NCBI GenBank assembly: GCA_035627955.1
Contig: DASPKU010000019.1
Span: 124,001-188,000, forward strand
Direction of reading: 5' to 3'
Source of the DNA: Phycisphaerales bacterium
GTDB lineage: Bacteria > Planctomycetota > Phycisphaerae > Phycisphaerales > UBA1924
DNA: 64,000 bases
In this document: positions 33,243 to 41,748 of the stretch, piece by piece
How the letters are laid out: each line of letters begins with the position of its first letter
How positions within the stretch are numbered: the first letter of the stretch is position 1
Translations under genes and position numbers: made by a program
Notes under the pieces: model-generated
What the model was told of the DNA's origin: nothing
Database searches by the model: none
What the model saw: the letters and a program-made list of their open reading frames with translations, nothing else

Positions 33243-33905
33243 TCAGCGCCGCCGGCGGGCCGCGCCCAACGCAGCCAGACCAACCAGCGCCAGCGCCCCG
33301 GGCGCCGGCACGATCGCTACGCGATCGAAGTCAAAGGTGAAGCCCTGGTCCACGCCCGCCAGGGCCTGCGGCACCATCACGCCGAACTGGATCCGCGAGA
33401 TGTTGCTGAACACCGTCGCGAAGTCGCTCTGCTCAAAGTTGATGAACTGCGGGCTGCTCGCGTTGATCGCGAAGCTCAGCGGCGTCCACGTGTTGGGGGC
33501 CACCGGCGCGAATGCCACCGCGATTGCGCCCGGGAAGGGCGTCTGGGCCATGCGGGCGAAGTAGCTCAGGGGCTGCGGCGCGTTGTGCCGCACCCACACC
33601 GTCATCGTGGTCACGCCCGAGGTGATCCAGTTGCCGTTGAACGCCCCGCCGCTGAACCCGCCCTCGCCGCGCACGATCACCGGCGTCGCGTTCGCCGCCT
33701 GGCTCACGAAGTTGAACGAGCCCGACACGTAGTTGCTGTTGTTCGGACCGCCCGCCCCGAAGTAGCTCAGCGGGGCCGAGTTGTTGAAGTTGGTCCAGCC
33801 CGAGGCGTTCAGCGAGAAGTCCTCGGTGAACGGGTTGATCACGCCGAAGGCAGACGGAGCGACAGCAGAACCGACCAAGGCCGCGGCCAGGCAGAAGTTG
33901 CGCAT
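33243..33905 (-). CDS. Secreted protein with PEP-CTERM-like sorting tail
   Basis: A 220-residue exported protein. A signal peptide (to about VAPSAFG) leads to a beta-rich body of a jelly-roll, ligand-binding type (FSLNASGWTNFNN, then GGFSGGAFNGNWITSG). The C-terminus VPAPGALALVGLAALGAARR is the sorting tail common in Phycisphaerae: a short P-A-P-G motif, one membrane helix and an Arg cluster. It would be processed by an exosortase/archaeosortase-like enzyme, not seen here. An AGAGAGG site precedes the ATG, and a weak promoter (TGGACA/TACAGT, 33950-33977) lies upstream. Confidence 0.85.
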   Translation of the reverse strand: MRNFCLAAALVGSAVAPSAFGVINPFTEDFSLNASGWTNFNNSAPLSYFGAGGPNNSNYVSGSFNFVSQAANATPVIVRGEGGFSGGAFNGNWITSGVTTMTVWVRHNAPQPLSYFARMAQTPFPGAIAVAFAPVAPNTWTPLSFAINASSPQFINFEQSDFATVFSNISRIQFGVMVPQALAGVDQGFTFDFDRVAIVPAPGALALVGLAALGAARRRR

Positions 33906-33949
33906 TGAAGAACCTCTCTCACACGGGTTTCCGGCCCGCGATCAGAGTT

Positions 33950-33977
33950 ACTGTATTACAGGAAAGAATCTTGTCCA
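33950..33977 (-). promoter_or_regulatory. Possible promoter of the sorting-tail protein gene
   Basis: Minus-strand TGGACA (33972-33977) and TACAGT (33950-33955) with a 16-base spacer, giving a leader of about 37 bases before the ATG. Confidence 0.35.
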
Positions 33978-34001
33978 GCAGGAGCCTACGAACGCTACCA
34001 G

Positions 34002-34865
34002 TCAGACCCGCGTCGCCACAAGCTCGTACACCGGCGGCAGCTGCACGAAGGCACCGGGATCACAGCTCGCCTCTTCCCACGCGGCGTCGAACGCCTCCTT
34101 GTCCTCACGGGTAATGAACCCGCTCTCGACAAGCTTGGGCAGGAAGGTCTGCCAGAACGTGTTCGGCCAGTGCCAGAGCGAGCTGCCCGGACGGGCGATC
34201 CGCTGCACCACGCCGATGTGATCGATGCGGAAGCCGTTGGCCAGCAGCATGCCGGGGAGGCGTCCCATAATGTCGGTGTCGCCGCCGCGGGCCCGCCAGG
34301 AGGCCGCGACCGCGCTGATCACCCGCGAGAAGGCCTCGCGCCGGGGCGCCAGCGTCAGCGAACGCTCGTAGTTGAAGTAATCCTGGATGGCGATGCGCCC
34401 GCCGCGCTTCACGATCTGGGCAAGGCCCTTGATCACGTCCTCCGGACGCTCGAGGAAGCAGAACACCCACCGGGCGTATGCAACGTCGACGGTGTTCTCT
34501 TCGCCGGCCAAGACCTCGGACAGGTCCTGCACGTCGCCGAGCACGCGCTCGATGTGCAGGGCCTTGCGGAGGACCGCGGCGTCGTGCAGCTGCTTGAGGA
34601 ACGCCGCGGACTCGTCGATCGCGACCACGCGCCCAGTCGGTCCCACGATCTGGGCAAGGTCGAGCGTGGCGTGCCCCGGGCCGCAGCCGAGGTCCATCAC
34701 CGTCTGGCCGGGTTGGATCGCGGCCTTCTCCCACAGCTCATGGGTGGCCGCGGACCACAGGCGGTGCTGGAGTCCCAGGCGTACGGATTCGTCAACGCCG
34801 GTGCCGAGCACGTAGTCGTTCTCAGGGTGCGTCGGCTGGGGTTGCGCGGGTGTTGAGGTTGGCAT
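34002..34865 (-). CDS. Class I SAM-dependent methyltransferase
   Basis: A 287-residue soluble methyltransferase. Motif I VMDLGCGPGHATLDLA and motif II VVAIDESAAFLKQL bind S-adenosylmethionine, and VDVAYARWVFCFLERPEDVI with KGLAQIVKRGGRIAIQDYF continue the Rossmann core. The acceptor cannot be told. TACCCT nine bases before the ATG supports the start. The gap to the divergent MFS gene is about 190 bases. Confidence 0.9.
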   Translation of the reverse strand: MPTSTPAQPQPTHPENDYVLGTGVDESVRLGLQHRLWSAATHELWEKAAIQPGQTVMDLGCGPGHATLDLAQIVGPTGRVVAIDESAAFLKQLHDAAVLRKALHIERVLGDVQDLSEVLAGEENTVDVAYARWVFCFLERPEDVIKGLAQIVKRGGRIAIQDYFNYERSLTLAPRREAFSRVISAVAASWRARGGDTDIMGRLPGMLLANGFRIDHIGVVQRIARPGSSLWHWPNTFWQTFLPKLVESGFITREDKEAFDAAWEEASCDPGAFVQLPPVYELVATRV

Positions 34866-34874
34866 GGGGCACCT

Positions 34875-34880
34875 AGGGTA
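34875..34880 (-). promoter_or_regulatory. -10 hexamer of the methyltransferase
   Basis: TACCCT on the minus strand, nine bases before the ATG. Confidence 0.35.
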
Positions 34881-35042
34881 CGCCAGAGTGTTCGCACAAA
34901 CGGGAAGGGGGGATTCCCGTCTCTTTGCCTATGACGGCCGCCGCTCACGGTCGTCCGTCACGCACCCCCGCTGGGTGCTCCCACATGTTTCCATCGGCAG
35001 GGTTCTTGCACGTCTTGCGTCAGACCGTGCCGGAGTGACCGA

Positions 35043-35048
35043 TATCCT
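35043..35048 (+). promoter_or_regulatory. -10 hexamer of the MFS transporter
   Basis: TATCCT eight bases before the TTG at 35057, which is the main argument for that unusual start. Confidence 0.4.
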
Positions 35049-35056
35049 GTCTCAGA

Positions 35057-36439
35057 TTGCCGTTACAAGCACCTTCATCCGTCGGCGTGCTGTCGCAGAC
35101 CCCTGTCCTGGGGCGTGCGGCGCGTGCCGTGACGTCGTTCCACCCCTCGTCACAACCTGTCCTGAGTCGGCGCTCGTACGCGCTTGAACTGATCACCACG
35201 TTCTTCTTCGCGATGACGCTGATGGTGATCGACGGCAACGTCATCGGCGTGTTTACCAGGCAGACCTACGACGGGTTGCTGCCGCTGGCCACACTCAACA
35301 TCCTGGTCGCTGTGCTTGGGGCGACGGGCGAGCTCGCCAACCTGCTCAGCTTCTTCTGGGGCTCGCTGGGGCAGGGTCGGCCCAAGGTGCCGCTGATCAA
35401 TGCGCTGCAGCTGTGCGTGGTGCTCACGGCGGGGCTCATTGCACTGATCCCGCAGACGCCGGCGGGGCTGTATGCGCTGGTGGCGGTTGTCATCGTGGCT
35501 CGCGTGTGCTGGTCAGGGGTGCTGACGCTGAGGCCGGCGGTGTGGCGGGCGAACTACAACGCCGCGTCGCGGCACCGGATCGTCGGCCACATTCAGACCG
35601 TGCAGATGCTCGTCGTCGCGATCGGCGGCGCCCTCGTCGGCTACATCCTCGATCAGCAGAACCCCGCGGCCTATCGCGTCATCGTGCCGATCGCGTGCAC
35701 CCTGGGGCTCGTCGGCGTCCTGGCCTACAGCCGCATGCGCGTCCGCGGCGAGCGCGTGCAGCTCGCACGCGAGCGCTCCGCCAGCTTGATGCGTTTCTGG
35801 GACGGCCCCGTCGTCATGTGGCGCATCCTCCGCAAGGACCCGCGCTACGCCCAGTTCATGGGCTGCCTCTTCGTACTGGGCTTCGGCAACATCATGGTCG
35901 GGCCCGTGCTCGTGATCACCCTCGTCGAGCACTTTGGTCTGGGCTACTTCAAGAGCATCCTGATCGCCAGCTCCCTCACCAACATCGTGATCCCGCTCGC
36001 GATCCCGCTGTGGGTGCGGCTCATGGATCGGGCCCACATCGTCAAGTTCCGGGCCGTGCAGAGCTGGGCATTCGTCGTCTCCGGCTCCTGCTTCCTCGCC
36101 GGCGCCTACTTCAAAGAGCTTCCGCTGATGTTCGTCGGCGCCTTCTTCCAGGGCATCGCCTTTGGCGGCGGCAACCTCGCCTGGCACCTGGGCCACGTCG
36201 ACTTCGCGCCCCCCGCCGAGAGCGGCCACTACATGGCTACCCACGTCACCCTCAACGGCATTCGCGGCCTGCTCGCCCCCTTCACCGCCGTCGCCTGCTA
36301 CGAGGCCGCCCGGGCCGCCGGCATGGACCCCTCCGTCGCCATGTTCGGCATGACGCTCGCCATCACCCTCGTCGGCTGCTTCGGCTTCTGGTGGCTCAAC
36401 AGCTCCATGAGCGCTCAGATCGCCAACCACAAACGCTAA
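35057..36439 (+). CDS. MFS transporter
   Basis: A polytopic membrane protein of up to 460 residues with about 11-12 hydrophobic segments. The best segments are around ELITTFFFAMTLMVIDGNVI, NILVAVLGATGELANLLSFF, VPIACTLGLVGVLAYSRM, FMGCLFVLGFGNIMVGPVLV and MTLAITLVGCFGFWWL. The layout fits the major facilitator superfamily; the substrate is unknown. The first 25 residues are hydrophilic, and later GTG codons (35087, 35129) are alternative starts. Confidence 0.82.
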   Translation: MPLQAPSSVGVLSQTPVLGRAARAVTSFHPSSQPVLSRRSYALELITTFFFAMTLMVIDGNVIGVFTRQTYDGLLPLATLNILVAVLGATGELANLLSFFWGSLGQGRPKVPLINALQLCVVLTAGLIALIPQTPAGLYALVAVVIVARVCWSGVLTLRPAVWRANYNAASRHRIVGHIQTVQMLVVAIGGALVGYILDQQNPAAYRVIVPIACTLGLVGVLAYSRMRVRGERVQLARERSASLMRFWDGPVVMWRILRKDPRYAQFMGCLFVLGFGNIMVGPVLVITLVEHFGLGYFKSILIASSLTNIVIPLAIPLWVRLMDRAHIVKFRAVQSWAFVVSGSCFLAGAYFKELPLMFVGAFFQGIAFGGGNLAWHLGHVDFAPPAESGHYMATHVTLNGIRGLLAPFTAVACYEAARAAGMDPSVAMFGMTLAITLVGCFGFWWLNSSMSAQIANHKR

Positions 36440-36440
36440 C

Positions 36441-36511
36441 GTGCCACGATCACGCTTCGTGATCGTGTCTCCACCCCGCGCGAGCACGATCATGAAGCAT
36501 GATCGTGGCAC
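36441..36511. repeat. Double hairpin of the GTGCCACGATCA family
   Basis: Two adjacent hairpins, CACGATCACG-CTT-CGTGATCGTG (36445-36467) and CACGATCATG-AAG-CATGATCGTG (36485-36507), are bounded by GTGCCA and TGGCAC in inverted order. It starts one base after the MFS stop codon. A single-hairpin relative is at 53209. Confidence 0.8.
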
Positions 36512-36521
36512 GAGTTTCCAG

Positions 36522-36527
36522 TATCCT
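36522..36527 (+). promoter_or_regulatory. -10 hexamer of the zinc-ribbon protein gene
   Basis: TATCCT six bases before the ATG at 36534. Confidence 0.5.
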
Positions 36528-36533
36528 CCGCGC

Positions 36534-37079
36534 ATGAAGTGCCCCGCCTGCAAGCAGTCCGCGTTTCTAACCCGAGACCTCGACCAGGGCCTCGCCTCCA
36601 ACCACTGCGCCGGCTGCCACGGCAACTGGATCTCCGGCCAGCAGTACTGGGACTGGCTGCGTGCGAAGGGCGAGAACCTCCCCGAGCGCGACCCGGGCTC
36701 TCCCACCCCTCAGGTCGCGGACTCACCCAGTGCCAAGACCTGCCCCACCTGCGGCCGCTGGCTCATCAAGTACAAGGTCGGCCATGGCCTCGCCTTCCAC
36801 GTCGAGCACTGCGGCGGCTGCGACGGCGTGTGGCTCGATAGCAACGAGTGGGAAGCCCTCAAGGCCCGCAACCTCCACGACGACCTCCAGTTCATCTGCG
36901 ACTCCCTCTGGCAGCGCGGCGTGCACCGCGACGAAACCGAAGCCCTCGCCCAGGCCCGCTTCGCCAAGGCACTCGGGACTGACTTCGAAAAAGCCCGCGA
37001 CCTGCGCGCCTGGATCACCAACCACCCCAACCGGGCCGTGCTGCTCGCGTACCTGATCGATCACCTGCCGGGGCGATGA
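36534..37079 (+). CDS. zf-TFIIB-type zinc-ribbon protein
   Basis: A 181-residue protein with two zinc ribbons. The first has CPACK at residues 3-7 and CAGCHGNWIS about 20 residues on. The second has CPTCG, then HVEHCGGCDGVWLDSNEWEA. The pairing of a Cys4 knuckle with C-x2-C-x-G-x-W-x2 is the zf-TFIIB pattern of small bacterial proteins of unknown function. The C-terminal 70 residues are helical. The start rests on the hexamer six bases upstream. Confidence 0.85.
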   Translation: MKCPACKQSAFLTRDLDQGLASNHCAGCHGNWISGQQYWDWLRAKGENLPERDPGSPTPQVADSPSAKTCPTCGRWLIKYKVGHGLAFHVEHCGGCDGVWLDSNEWEALKARNLHDDLQFICDSLWQRGVHRDETEALAQARFAKALGTDFEKARDLRAWITNHPNRAVLLAYLIDHLPGR

Positions 37080-37096
37080 CTGATCAGCCGTTGTGT

Positions 37097-37762
37097 CTAG
37101 TCCTCGGCGAACATGATGTCTGCAACCGCCCGGTCGGCGGACAGGCTGTAGAAGTAATCGATGCAGTCCAGCTCGGCTGCTTCGAGTGGGCACGTGTCCA
37201 CGCCTTCATTCCGAAGTCTGCTCACCAAGGCTTCGTGTGCTCGGTGCCGGTTTTTCTCCATCCGCGATAGGATGGCTTCGGTGATTCGAAGCCTGCTGAA
37301 TCCATTGAGCAGCGGCGACTTGACGGCGCCAAGAATGGTAGATGCTCCTGCAAGCGCGGCCTTCGTCGGAATCCCGCCCACGACCGTTGCGGCTGCCGAA
37401 GTTCCTAACGTCGCCACTTCGATTGCATCACTGGACAGATCAGCCCCGTGGAATCGATCTTGGATATAGACATCGTGGTACTCTCTTACAAGGGCCATCT
37501 GTGCGTACACCACTCGGTCGCGGAGCAGTCGCGCGCTGTCCCGATCGTTCTCTCTGATCGCCTCGTCGTACTCCGACTTCCATGTACGGATCTTCGAGTC
37601 GTCCCTTCGGAGCTTTGCGGCCAAGGCCTGGTCCCACGGGAGACTCGCGAAACTCCGGTCGCGATGAATGGGAAGTGATAAATCGAGTGATCGGCAAGCC
37701 GGCAGCGTTGCCGAACAAGAAAGCAGCACGGTAATCAGCAGCGACCGCAGATAAACTGGCAT
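37097..37762 (-). CDS. Putative lipoprotein, unknown function
   Basis: A 221-residue exported protein with a lipobox (LPAC, residues 20-23). The body has charged helices, a Gly/Ala-rich hydrophobic stretch (about residues 114-145), and a helical C-terminal part with Cys residues. GAGGGGGG eight bases before the ATG is the ribosome site. Codon use is less GC-biased than in neighbours, which may mean recent acquisition. Not recognised. Confidence 0.62.
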   Translation of the reverse strand: MPVYLRSLLITVLLSCSATLPACRSLDLSLPIHRDRSFASLPWDQALAAKLRRDDSKIRTWKSEYDEAIRENDRDSARLLRDRVVYAQMALVREYHDVYIQDRFHGADLSSDAIEVATLGTSAAATVVGGIPTKAALAGASTILGAVKSPLLNGFSRLRITEAILSRMEKNRHRAHEALVSRLRNEGVDTCPLEAAELDCIDYFYSLSADRAVADIMFAED

Positions 37763-37869
37763 GTGTAATCCCCCTCACAAGTCTGGACCGAGTGTAGTGG
37801 GTTGTAGCGGTTCTGCAAGGTCTCTCTCATGAGGTGTTATGGGATTGGCACGGGTACCGTTTCGAGAGC

Positions 37870-38778
37870 TCATTCCATCGCATTGCCCCAGTCCTCCTTG
37901 AACAGCCGCGACAGGGACCGGTCAGCGAGCACCTTCCCGCCCGTCTGGCACCCCGGGCAGTAGTTGCACTCGTTGTCCGCCCGCACAATCCGCTGCACGC
38001 GTGAGCCGCACGCCGGACACGCTTGCCCGAACTTTCCGTGCACGGCGAAGTCGGGCCGGAACGCGGTGATCTCTCCCGTGCCCGGAAAGCGGCCAGGGCC
38101 CTGATCAAGCCCGAACTCCACCCGCAGCCGCTCCCACCAAGCCGTCAGCGTGGACACGCACGCGCGGTGAAGTCCCGCGCACTCCACGTCCGTCATCTTG
38201 CCCGTCAGCTTCAGCGGCGACATCCTGGCCGCGTGCAGGATCTCATCGCTGTACGCGTTCCCGATCCCCGCGAACTTCCTGGGATCCGTCAGTGCCCGCT
38301 TCAGCGTGCGGTTCTCGCTCCGAAGGCGCTCCGCGAACTCCGCCGGCGTGCACGACAGCACCCCGATTCCGCCCGCGTCCAACTCCGCCAGCCCCGCGCG
38401 CCCGCTCACGACATGCACCGACGCCCGCTTCTGCGTGCTCGCCTCGGTGAGCACGAGCGTGCCGCTCTCGAACAGGAACTCCGCCAGCCCGATTTTCCCC
38501 ACGCCCTTCACCTCACCCCCCGCACCACCATCAAACCACCGCAGCCGCCCCGCGATCATCAGGTGCAGCACCAGGAACAGCCCGCCATCCATCTCCAGCG
38601 CCACGCGCTTGCCCACCCGCTCCACCCCTGCCACCCCGCGCCCCTGCACGCTCTCCACCCGCGGCTCGAACGTCCGCACTACAAATGGCGACCGCACCCG
38701 CACCGCCGTGAGCCGGCGCGTGAGCACGCGCTTGCGCAGCGCTTCGACGTAGATCATCACATCCGGCAGTTCCGGCAC
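37870..38778 (-). CDS. Formamidopyrimidine-DNA glycosylase/endonuclease VIII family
   Basis: A base-excision repair glycosylase/AP lyase of 302 residues from a GTG start. The N-terminal PELPD supplies the catalytic Pro and Glu, and LMIAGRLRW and the helix-two-turn-helix FAGIGNAYSDEILHAARMSP are family hallmarks. A C-terminal zinc finger (CPACG then CNYCPGC) ends with ADRSLSRLFKEDWG. Nei and Fpg are hard to tell apart by eye; the Asp in place of PEVE fits a planctomycete Nei-like branch. TATGCT nine bases upstream is a possible leaderless promoter. Confidence 0.92.
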   Translation of the reverse strand: MPELPDVMIYVEALRKRVLTRRLTAVRVRSPFVVRTFEPRVESVQGRGVAGVERVGKRVALEMDGGLFLVLHLMIAGRLRWFDGGAGGEVKGVGKIGLAEFLFESGTLVLTEASTQKRASVHVVSGRAGLAELDAGGIGVLSCTPAEFAERLRSENRTLKRALTDPRKFAGIGNAYSDEILHAARMSPLKLTGKMTDVECAGLHRACVSTLTAWWERLRVEFGLDQGPGRFPGTGEITAFRPDFAVHGKFGQACPACGSRVQRIVRADNECNYCPGCQTGGKVLADRSLSRLFKEDWGNAME

Positions 38779-38787
38779 GCTTCCCCC

Positions 38788-38793
38788 AGCATA
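38788..38793 (-). promoter_or_regulatory. -10 hexamer of the DNA glycosylase
   Basis: TATGCT on the minus strand, nine bases before the GTG. Confidence 0.35.
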
Positions 38794-38897
38794 CCCCCGT
38801 CTTCCCGCCGCTCACCAACTGGGGTTCACGGCCACTGGACGCCCCTCTCACGCAGCCCCGCGAATCTAACACAGCCGCCCACGCCGGAGGAATACGT

Positions 38898-39719
38898 ATG
38901 CCAGGACGGCCCAAGCCCGCGCACGCCAAGCCCCCCGACGCCAAACCCACGGACGCCAAGCCGCCCGCCACGAAACCCGCGCGCCCCAAGCACAGTTACG
39001 TCGGCGCCCATGCCTTCTACGCCGACGTCCTCGCCACCCTCTCGGAGTCCGGCGTCCCCTTCCTCGTCGGCGGCGGATGGGCCGTGATCGCCTACACCCA
39101 GATCGACCGCCCCGTCAAAGACATCGACGTGTTCTGCCGCGCTGGCGACTACCCCCGCATCCTCGCCTACTGCAAGCAGCACGGTTACGAGATCGCCATC
39201 GAGGACGAGCGCTGGATCGCAAAGATCTGCCGCGGCAAGTTCTTCTGCGACGTCATCTTTTCCTCCGCCAACGCCGTCGCCCCTGTCAACAACACCTGGT
39301 TCGCCCAGGAGTGCTGGGGCACGGTGCTCGGCGTCCGCGTCCGCCTGCTCCCGCCCACCGAGCTCGTCTGGTCCAAGGCCCTCATCATGGACCGCGCCCG
39401 CTACGACGGGTCCGACGTCGCCCACGTCATTATGAAGCAGCACCACCACATCAACTGGCGTCGCCTCATGGCGCACATGAACCAGTACTGGGAGGTCCTG
39501 CTGGTCCACATCCTGCTCTTCCGTTTCATCTACCCCAGCATGCGGCACGTCGTCCCTGACTGGCTCTTCGACGAGCTCCTTGAGCGTCTCGACGCCCAGC
39601 GCGGCCTGCCCGACTCGCGTAAGCGGGCCTGCCGCGGGCGCATCTTCTCCCGCGACGACTACAAGACCGACATCCAGCGCTGGGGCTACGCCGACCTCAT
39701 CGGGGACGACCGCACCTGA
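38898..39719 (+). CDS. Nucleotidyltransferase-fold protein
   Basis: A 273-residue soluble protein. A Lys/Pro/Ala/Asp tail of about 35 residues (repeating AKPPDAKPTDAKP) precedes a polymerase-beta-like core with FLVGGGWAVIAYTQIDRPVK and DIDVFC, the two metal-binding Asp. The remainder is helical with a His-rich MKQHHHINWRRLM. Such minimal nucleotidyltransferases act in toxin pairs or modify tRNA, proteins or antibiotics; nothing here decides. GGAGGA six bases upstream fixes the start. Confidence 0.8.
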   Translation: MPGRPKPAHAKPPDAKPTDAKPPATKPARPKHSYVGAHAFYADVLATLSESGVPFLVGGGWAVIAYTQIDRPVKDIDVFCRAGDYPRILAYCKQHGYEIAIEDERWIAKICRGKFFCDVIFSSANAVAPVNNTWFAQECWGTVLGVRVRLLPPTELVWSKALIMDRARYDGSDVAHVIMKQHHHINWRRLMAHMNQYWEVLLVHILLFRFIYPSMRHVVPDWLFDELLERLDAQRGLPDSRKRACRGRIFSRDDYKTDIQRWGYADLIGDDRT

Positions 39720-39742
39720 CGGCACGACCGACCTGACCACCC

Positions 39743-40507
39743 ATGATCGACACCGCCCCCAACTACCAGCCGATCATCAGCCAGCCCCGCGACGGGCGTG
39801 TGCGCGTCGCCGCCATGGCCGATCTGCACGTGCACAAGGACCGCCACCACGACAACGCCCCGCTGTTCGCCGAGATCTCACAGAACGCCGACATCCTTGT
39901 TTTGTGTGGCGACCTCACCAACCTCGGCACGCCCGAAGAGGCCCAGCACCTGGCCAAGGACCTGATGGCCCTTCGCCTGCCCGTGCTGGCCGTGCTGGGC
40001 AACCACGACTACCACAGCGGCAAGCACGAGGAGCTCAAGGACGTTCTGCGGCGGGCGGGCGTGATCTTTCTCGATGAGGACGAGACCTTCGAGCTCGGCG
40101 GCGTCGGTTTCGCCGGCATCAAGGGTTTCGGGGGCGGGTTCGCCAGCCACATGCTCTCCTCCTTCGGCGAGGAGGCGACCAAGCACTTCGTCGCGGAGGC
40201 GCTCAAAGAGTCGCTCGCGCTGGAGCACGCCCTGCAGCGTCTGGAGACGCCGCGGAGTGTGGTGCTGATGCACTACGTGCCAGTAGCGGCGACGGCGATG
40301 GGGGAGCCGCCCGAGATTTTCCCGTTCCTGGGCTGCTCGCGCCTGGCCGAGACCATCGACCGCTTCAATGTCGTCGCCGCCTTCCACGGGCACGCCCACC
40401 GCGGCTCGCCCGTAGGCCAGACCCCCAAGGGGACGCCCGTCTACAACGTAGCCATGGAGCTCATGATGAAGGTCCACCGGCGGCCGTACCTTGTGGTCGA
40501 GGTCTGA
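39743..40507 (+). CDS. Metallophosphoesterase (calcineurin-like)
   Basis: A 254-residue hydrolase with the complete dinuclear metal site: Asp27-x-His29 (MADLHVH), CGDLTN, GNHDYH, the MHYVPV His, and HGHAHRG. A short unrecognised lead of about 22 residues precedes it. It may cleave a nucleotide or phosphoprotein. The ATG lies 23 bases after the nucleotidyltransferase stop, so the two are likely one mRNA. Confidence 0.92.
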   Translation: MIDTAPNYQPIISQPRDGRVRVAAMADLHVHKDRHHDNAPLFAEISQNADILVLCGDLTNLGTPEEAQHLAKDLMALRLPVLAVLGNHDYHSGKHEELKDVLRRAGVIFLDEDETFELGGVGFAGIKGFGGGFASHMLSSFGEEATKHFVAEALKESLALEHALQRLETPRSVVLMHYVPVAATAMGEPPEIFPFLGCSRLAETIDRFNVVAAFHGHAHRGSPVGQTPKGTPVYNVAMELMMKVHRRPYLVVEV

Positions 40508-40536
40508 CGTGCCACCGAGATGTCTTCATCTCGGTG
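40508..40536. repeat. Hairpin of the GTGCCAC family (CACCGAGATG stem)
   Basis: A perfect 10-bp stem CACCGAGATG/CATCTCGGTG with a TCTT loop, preceded by GTGC as in the 36441 element. It follows the metallophosphoesterase stop directly and probably serves as a terminator. Confidence 0.7.
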
Positions 40537-40636
40537 CTGGCGGGGCGGCGCCTCCCCGGGTGAGCTACACCCCATAAACTCCCGTGCCCGCTGCATCGGC
40601 GCCGGCGCCTGCATCGAACCCACCCGGGAGCAAACC

Positions 40637-41728
40637 ATGAAGCCCGTCACCCTCGCCGTTCTGGTGGTCTTCCTCGTGGGGTGCCTCGTTATGGCCGCGG
40701 CCGCGCTCGGCCTCGCCCGCACGCAGCCCGAGAAGACCGGGAAACCCGACATGCACACCACGAAAACTAAGGCTCCCGCGTACTCCAAGTCCGGCTACGA
40801 CATCCAGCCGCTCTCGCAGTCAAAGATCGAGGAGCTCGCCAAGAAGCTCGCCCCCGACGAGGCCAAGGTGATCCTCGCCAAGGGCACCGAGGCCCCGTTC
40901 TGCGGCAACCTCCTCGACAACAAGAAGGAGGGCGTCTACGTCTGCAAGCTGTGCGGCCTGCCGCTCTTCTCCTCGGATGCCAAGTTCGATTCCGGCACTG
41001 GCTGGCCCAGCTTCTTCAAGCCCTTCGACAGGGACCACGTCGCCGTGCACTCTGACACCTCGCTTGGCATGGTCCGCGACGAGATCCTCTGTCAGCGCTG
41101 TGGCGCCCACCTCGGCCACGTCTTCAACGATGGCCCGCGCCCCACCGGCCTGCGCTTCTGCCTGAACTCCGTCTCCCTCGACTTCGTGGAGAAGAAGGAC
41201 GGCAAGCTCGATCTCCCCAAAGCCTCGCGGCCCGTGAAGACCGAGACCGCCTACTTCGCCGGCGGCTGCTTCTGGGGGGTGGAGGACCACTTCCAGCAGG
41301 TCCCCGGCGTCATCGACGCCGTGAGCGGCTACATGGGCGGCCACAAGAGCAAGCCCACCTACAAGGAAGTCTGCGCCGACAACACCGGCCACGCCGAGAC
41401 CGTCAAGGTCACCTTCGACCCCGCCAAGGTCACGTACCCCGAGCTGCTCACCTGGTTCTTCAAGCTCCACGACCCCACGCAACTCAACCGCCAGGGCCCC
41501 GACTACGGCACCAGCTACCGCAGCGCCATCTTCGCCGCCGACGACAAGCAGCTCGAGGCCGCGAAGAAGTTCATCGATGAGCAGCAGAAGACCGAACGCT
41601 TCGCGAAGAAGAAGATCGTGACGCAGCTCGTGCTCGCGACGGACAAGACGCCCTTCTACCCGGCCGAAGACTACCACCAGGACTACCACGCCAAGCACGG
41701 CGGCAGCTGCCCCCTGCCGGGCGAGTGA
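40637..41728 (+). CDS. msrBA: Membrane-anchored MsrB-MsrA methionine sulfoxide reductase fusion
   Basis: Repairs both epimers of oxidised methionine outside the cytoplasm. The protein has 363 residues. A signal/anchor (about residues 5-27) comes first, then MsrB with zinc pairs CKLCG and CQRCGAHLGHVF, SGTGWPSFF, and catalytic Cys in RFCLNSVSL. MsrA follows with catalytic Cys in GGCFWGVEDHFQ, GHAETVKVTFDP and DYHQDYHAKH. The B-A order is the reverse of many fusions. GGGAG before the ATG fixes the start; an upstream in-frame ATG is not supported. Confidence 0.94.
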   Translation: MKPVTLAVLVVFLVGCLVMAAAALGLARTQPEKTGKPDMHTTKTKAPAYSKSGYDIQPLSQSKIEELAKKLAPDEAKVILAKGTEAPFCGNLLDNKKEGVYVCKLCGLPLFSSDAKFDSGTGWPSFFKPFDRDHVAVHSDTSLGMVRDEILCQRCGAHLGHVFNDGPRPTGLRFCLNSVSLDFVEKKDGKLDLPKASRPVKTETAYFAGGCFWGVEDHFQQVPGVIDAVSGYMGGHKSKPTYKEVCADNTGHAETVKVTFDPAKVTYPELLTWFFKLHDPTQLNRQGPDYGTSYRSAIFAADDKQLEAAKKFIDEQQKTERFAKKKIVTQLVLATDKTPFYPAEDYHQDYHAKHGGSCPLPGE

Positions 41729-41736
41729 CCATCTGA

Positions 41737-41742
41737 TAGGAT
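41737..41742 (+). promoter_or_regulatory. -10 hexamer of the second nucleotidyltransferase gene
   Basis: TAGGAT six bases before the ATG at 41749. Confidence 0.45.
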
Positions 41743-41748
41743 CAGCTC

